In this document: positions 31,275 to 33,899 of the stretch, piece after piece | Layout: every line of letters starts with the position of its first letter | How positions within the stretch are numbered: the first letter of the stretch is position 1 | Virus record (IMG/VR): IMGVR_UViG_3300042525_000085 | Span: 1-33,899 of that record | Reading direction: 5' to 3' (one strand) | Source: a virus | Length of the DNA stretch: 33,899 nt | Program-made: the position numbers and the translations under genes | The notes under the pieces: model-generated | Told to the model about the DNA's origin: nothing | Seen by the model: the letters and a program-made list of their open reading frames with translations, nothing else | The model's database searches: none

Positions 31275-32433
31275 TCATACCTATGTCGCACGTGTGACGT
31301 TCTATCTCACCGTATTCTTTATGCAATATGATTGAACACATATCACGACCGGCACGGTAGCCTTGTCCTTGATGCCAGGCATCTCTAGCAGCTAATGTTC
31401 TAAAGTATTCTACTACACCACCGTGATACTCTTTAACGTCTTTGTGGTGTACGTGACCAACATACCAATACCTAAACTTAGACTTGCCCCATTCTTCAGA
31501 CTTGTCTGCTGCCATGATTGACAGCATATCTTTACCTTTAACGGTATCTCCATGCGTAGAGCCTATTAGAACCTTGCCAAACGTGTAGTACCAGCATACT
31601 GATGGTGACAAATCAACTTCCATACGTGGTTCATTATGAAAGTAACAGCTAATCATCAATGCCAACGCATAAGATGAATGACCATCGTGATTGCCTTTAT
31701 TGATACGGAAGACTACCTTCTGATGCTTTTCTAACAATCGTTTTAGACAGTAAATAATGGCACGTAAACCTACTTGCTGCACCTTTGCCCATCTACCGTC
31801 TACGTCTAGCTGATGACCTGAAGCCGTTATATTCTTTTGGTTGTCTGCATGGAACATATCACCAAGATTTAATAGCAATGCTGTGTGTGAATTAGGTGAA
31901 CTTGCGATAAGTCTGTCTATTGCGCTACAGGTTAGTTTCTCTGCAATGTCTAGGTCAAAGTCATCGCCAGCATCTTGATGCCAGGCATATAATCCAAAAT
32001 GCGGGTCGCCCATAGGAATGACTGTAAGAATGTTGTCAGAACTGATTGCTGGTGCTGGTGTGATTGGCGCTAGACCTTTGATGTCTTCTGCTAAATCTGC
32101 TACAAAGTTTCGCACCATCTCTTCTAGCTTGCTGTCCTGTACGCGAGTCTTAACCCATTGCCCAGACGCTTTACCTTCTGCGTTATAGTAAGTAGACACA
32201 CCACGTACTATAAACGGCTCTGGTGCTACTCTAGTCATGTCGTGGTTAGGTGAGTAACCAGCTAGTGCTGCTTTAGCTTTTAAACCTCTGACAGCCACAT
32301 CAACTACGGTAGCAGTTACATTAAAGAATTTAGCTGCTGCACGATTAGAACCTAGTTCACAAGACTTTGAGTAATATTCCCATTGTCTATTTGTAGCATA
32401 CTGGGCTAACTTATCATCTATTGGAGTTACCAT
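31264..32433 (-). CDS. Calcineurin-like metallophosphoesterase with N-terminal HTH region
   Basis: 389 residues from the ATG at 32433, which has AAGGA five bases upstream; a start 11 codons earlier lacks this. Phosphoesterase motifs in order: GDPHFG (142-147), LGD (190-192), GNHD (247-250), HGD (294-296), GHVH (326-329), a full metal-binding set. The first 60 residues resemble a helix-turn-helix (SCELGSNRAAAKFFNVTATV). It may be a nuclease or phosphodiesterase acting in DNA metabolism. Last gene of the leftward unit; the stop overlaps Rz. Confidence 0.88.
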   Translation of the reverse strand: MVTPIDDKLAQYATNRQWEYYSKSCELGSNRAAAKFFNVTATVVDVAVRGLKAKAALAGYSPNHDMTRVAPEPFIVRGVSTYYNAEGKASGQWVKTRVQDSKLEEMVRNFVADLAEDIKGLAPITPAPAISSDNILTVIPMGDPHFGLYAWHQDAGDDFDLDIAEKLTCSAIDRLIASSPNSHTALLLNLGDMFHADNQKNITASGHQLDVDGRWAKVQQVGLRAIIYCLKRLLEKHQKVVFRINKGNHDGHSSYALALMISCYFHNEPRMEVDLSPSVCWYYTFGKVLIGSTHGDTVKGKDMLSIMAADKSEEWGKSKFRYWYVGHVHHKDVKEYHGGVVEYFRTLAARDAWHQGQGYRAGRDMCSIILHKEYGEIERHTCDIGMIND

Positions 32434-32557
32434 AGCTATCCTTATGTTTTTGTTTATTATAAACATATTTAGAATAATATGTAGATATAATTAGCCCAAC
32501 TACAATACCTAGTATAAAAGCATCTTTGTAACACAAGATGTAGTCTAGCGTGTACAT
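32414..32557 (-). CDS. Small single-pass membrane protein, 47 aa
   Basis: Starts in TAATG overlap with the stop of the 57-aa gene. YKDAFILGIVVGLIIS forms one membrane segment (about 10-26); the rest is Tyr/Lys-rich (YYSKYVYNKQKHKDSYG). Ends inside the metallophosphoesterase gene by 20 bases. Function unknown. Confidence 0.65.
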   Translation of the reverse strand: MYTLDYILCYKDAFILGIVVGLIISTYYSKYVYNKQKHKDSYGNSNR

Positions 32558-32730
32558 TAAACAACCTTACCTAGATACGTTGCCTTGCTGCCATTGAACT
32601 GAACTGTGATAGCACACTCGTCACCTTTCTGTAGGCAAAACAATTTATATACGCCAATAGACATTGCGCTGATTGCTATTGCAGCCAATACCGCCACAAC
32701 TACTGTTGCCCTGCTGTATTTATTGTTCAT
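32557..32730 (-). CDS. Small membrane-anchored protein, 57 aa
   Basis: Near-perfect Shine-Dalgarno (AGGAGG) eight bases before the ATG. A basic start (MNNKYSRA) and a hydrophobic anchor (TVVVAVLAAIAISAMSIGV) are followed by an outside part with two Cys (FCLQKGDECAITVQF). The second half looks beta. The two Cys could bond in the periplasm. Function unknown. Overlaps the preceding gene by 11 bases. Confidence 0.7.
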   Translation of the reverse strand: MNNKYSRATVVVAVLAAIAISAMSIGVYKLFCLQKGDECAITVQFNGSKATYLGKVV

Positions 32731-32986
32731 CTTTCACCTCCTGGTAGTGTTCGCCAGTATTGCCATTTTGTGCGATTGCCTTATCACGTTCTGAATCTTG
32801 CCAGTCCTCACTATATTGCTTTTTCTTCTTATTAAAGATTCTATCAAAGCCTTCGTCAAACTTTTCTTTCTGTTCTTTGCTGCCAATTTTAGATACTAAG
32901 CTATCGCCCGTGATTGAGTTGCTAGACATAGGTAGACTCCATAAATTTATTGGTTTTAAAAGTAGGTCGTGCCATTTAACTTTCAT
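32720..32986 (-). CDS. Hypothetical protein downstream of SSB
   Basis: 88 residues from the ATG at 32986 (AAGG upstream, 16 bases after the SSB stop). An internal ATG at 32929 has a better GGAG and would give 69 residues; both may be used. The longer form starts MKVKWHDLLLKPINLWSLP, a hydrophobic motif that I think recurs in phage small proteins. The rest is highly charged (SKEQKEKFDEGFDRIFNKKK). Function unknown. Confidence 0.62.
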   Translation of the reverse strand: MKVKWHDLLLKPINLWSLPMSSNSITGDSLVSKIGSKEQKEKFDEGFDRIFNKKKKQYSEDWQDSERDKAIAQNGNTGEHYQEVKDEQ

Positions 32987-33002
32987 AACACGACCTTGTA
33001 TG

Positions 33003-33383
33003 CTAAAACGGCAAATCCGAGTCCACATCATCCATTGGGTCAGCTTTTGTTGCTGGTTTAGCTGCACCACCTTCAGATTTGCCACCTAGTAAAGTTACGT
33101 CACTCACACGGCACTCTAGGCTTGATTTCTCTGTGCCATCCTTTGCTTTGTATGGGCGCAAGCTAATCTCGCCTGTAACACCTATTTGTGTGCCTTTTAG
33201 AAGCATTGGCGCAAGTATCTCTGCACGTTTACCCCACAAGTTGCAGTTTAACCAGGTAGTTGTGGCTTTATCACCATAACCGGCAGTTAATGATAGTGAA
33301 AAGTTGCAGATTGGGTCTTGGTTTGCCGTGTAACTTAATTTTGCGTCTTGTCCAAGGCGGCCTGTTGCGTTTAAATTATTCAT
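33003..33383 (-). CDS. ssb: Single-stranded DNA-binding protein
   Basis: 126 residues. OB-fold signature: NATGRLGQDAKLSYTANQDP, then NFSLSLTAGYGDKATTTWLN and NLWGKRAEILAPMLLKGTQI. The C-terminus ends DDVDSDLPF, the acidic tip that recruits partners. Shorter than host SSB but complete. It serves replication and probably cooperates with the NinB- and ERF-like proteins. AAGGA precedes the ATG. Confidence 0.95.
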   Translation of the reverse strand: MNNLNATGRLGQDAKLSYTANQDPICNFSLSLTAGYGDKATTTWLNCNLWGKRAEILAPMLLKGTQIGVTGEISLRPYKAKDGTEKSSLECRVSDVTLLGGKSEGGAAKPATKADPMDDVDSDLPF

Positions 33384-33400
33384 ACTATTTCCTTTAGTTG

Positions 33401-33538
33401 TTACCTAATTCTAGGTATTGGTTTTGAAAGTAAATACTTGTGACCCATTTCTTTTATAGCTTGCGCTACTTTAGCGTCACGGTCTGCCACCTCTTTTTGG
33501 CTAGGTGGGGTTAAGCCATATAGTGACTTGATAACCAT
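33401..33538 (-). CDS. Small basic protein, 45 aa
   Basis: From the ATG at 33538 (AAGGTGG upstream); a start at 33586 would overlap the secreted-peptide gene. VIKSLYGLTPPSQKEVADRD, then KVAQAIKEMGHKYLLSKP: a helical, Lys-rich protein. The codons for HKYLLSK contain the dyad AAGTAAATACTT (33428-33439), also found in the divergent promoter region. Function unknown. Confidence 0.62.
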   Translation of the reverse strand: MVIKSLYGLTPPSQKEVADRDAKVAQAIKEMGHKYLLSKPIPRIR

Positions 33539-33548
33539 GTGTTCCACC

Positions 33549-33701
33549 TTAAAAGCAGTTCGTATTGCAGTTGCCAAGACTATCACAGCAAGTTGTACAC
33601 ATTACCATCTTACCACCTGACATAAATGTGTGAGTTGTACAGGCTGCGTAAGCTGTTACTGATACTACTAATAATGCTAAAGCTACTAAAATTTTATTCA
33701 T
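33549..33701 (-). CDS. Secreted cysteine-rich peptide
   Basis: 50 residues. A clear signal peptide (MNKILVALALLVVSVTAYA) with a cleavage site after Ala19. The mature 31 residues hold six Cys (21, 35, 38, 39, 45, 49), including CTTCC and NCNTNC, enough for three disulfides. No lipobox (Tyr at -3). AGGAG lies before the ATG. It is encoded in the early recombination cluster, which is odd for an exported protein. It could modify the periplasm or block superinfection, but this is speculation. Confidence 0.75.
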   Translation of the reverse strand: MNKILVALALLVVSVTAYAACTTHTFMSGGKMVMCTTCCDSLGNCNTNCF

Positions 33702-33710
33702 AATAATCTC

Positions 33711-33899
33711 CTATTTGTTTGTACTAGAATATTTTTTGTATGATGACCTGGTCTTGCTGTCCAACAAGCCCCACATAACAGACTTCTGCTCATTATCAAG
33801 TGCATCCCATGTTACCTTGGCTTCAGCATGATTGTTGTCAGCTACAAATGCTGTAAAGCCTTCAGCTAGTGAGTGCAGAATGTCCATTTCTTCCTTGCT
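33711..33899 (-). CDS. erf: ERF-family single-strand annealing protein, C-terminal part
   Basis: Continuation of the gene whose N-terminal part lies at 466-1. Positions 33848-33899 repeat 1-52, so unique codons run from 33847 down to the TAG at 33713-33711. This end reads AFVADNNHAEAKVTWDALDN, then GLLDSKTRSSYKKYSSTNK. The helical tail is less conserved than the N-terminal annealing domain. Together the two parts give one intact 200-residue protein. Confidence 0.75.
   Translation of the reverse strand, partial: SKEEMDILHSLAEGFTAFVADNNHAEAKVTWDALDNEQKSVMWGLLDSKTRSSYKKYSSTNK
33848..33899. repeat. Terminal direct repeat, right copy (circular joint)
   Basis: Exact copy of bases 1-52. The two copies fuse into one in the circle. 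Confidence 0.95.

Overview
The window reads as one complete small podovirus-type genome, linearised from a circle. The first 52 bases recur exactly as the last 52, and a leftward single-strand-annealing gene runs in frame across that joint, so the unique circle is about 33,847 bp. The sequence is AT-rich. The likely host is a methylotrophic bacterium, plausibly of the Methylophilales. The main clue is a 23-codon gene at 6951-7022 (minus strand) with every hallmark of PqqA, the peptide precursor of pyrroloquinoline quinone (PQQ), the cofactor of methanol dehydrogenase. The host is an inference; the peptide is read directly. I found no integrase, RNA polymerase, DNA polymerase, tRNA or CRISPR array.

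Layout: two transcription programmes diverge from a compact region at about 1690-1750, where face-to-face promoter-like elements overlap a perfect dyad, and they converge at 31264-31274. The leftward unit runs from 1664 down through position 1, across the joint, to 31264. It carries small unknown proteins, an ERF-like annealing protein, a secreted cysteine-rich peptide, SSB, several tiny membrane proteins and a metallophosphoesterase. The rightward unit starts with a VRR-NUC nuclease, then a replication module (O-like initiator, P/G39P-like loader), a small XRE regulator, an MT-A70 methyltransferase, NinB, a Ref/DUF968-type HNH protein, an AP2/winged-helix regulator and a second DNA methyltransferase. 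From 8022 the virion genes follow: TerS, TerL, portal, scaffold, capsid, adaptor, nozzle, ejection-type proteins and tail fibres. The lysis set is an M15 endolysin, a holin candidate, Rz, and Rz1 nested inside Rz.

Notable features: (1) a phage pqqA, antisense to its neighbours, with its own strong Shine-Dalgarno sequence and a hairpin after it. (2) An HNH-AP2 endonuclease gene inserted in the 3' end of ninB. The upstream ninB copy ends in a recoded tail, while the displaced old tail still sits behind the insert and overlaps the start of the next gene. (3) Leader RNAs with pseudoknot potential at 2135-2246 and 7963-8007, each followed by a T-run and then the Shine-Dalgarno site of the first gene of a module. 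They are candidates for attenuation or antitermination control of replication and of late genes. (4) Several very short genes identified by hand, including an o-spanin, paired 55/47-aa basic proteins and a six-cysteine exported peptide.

All functional names come from reading motifs in translated sequence. No database search was run.
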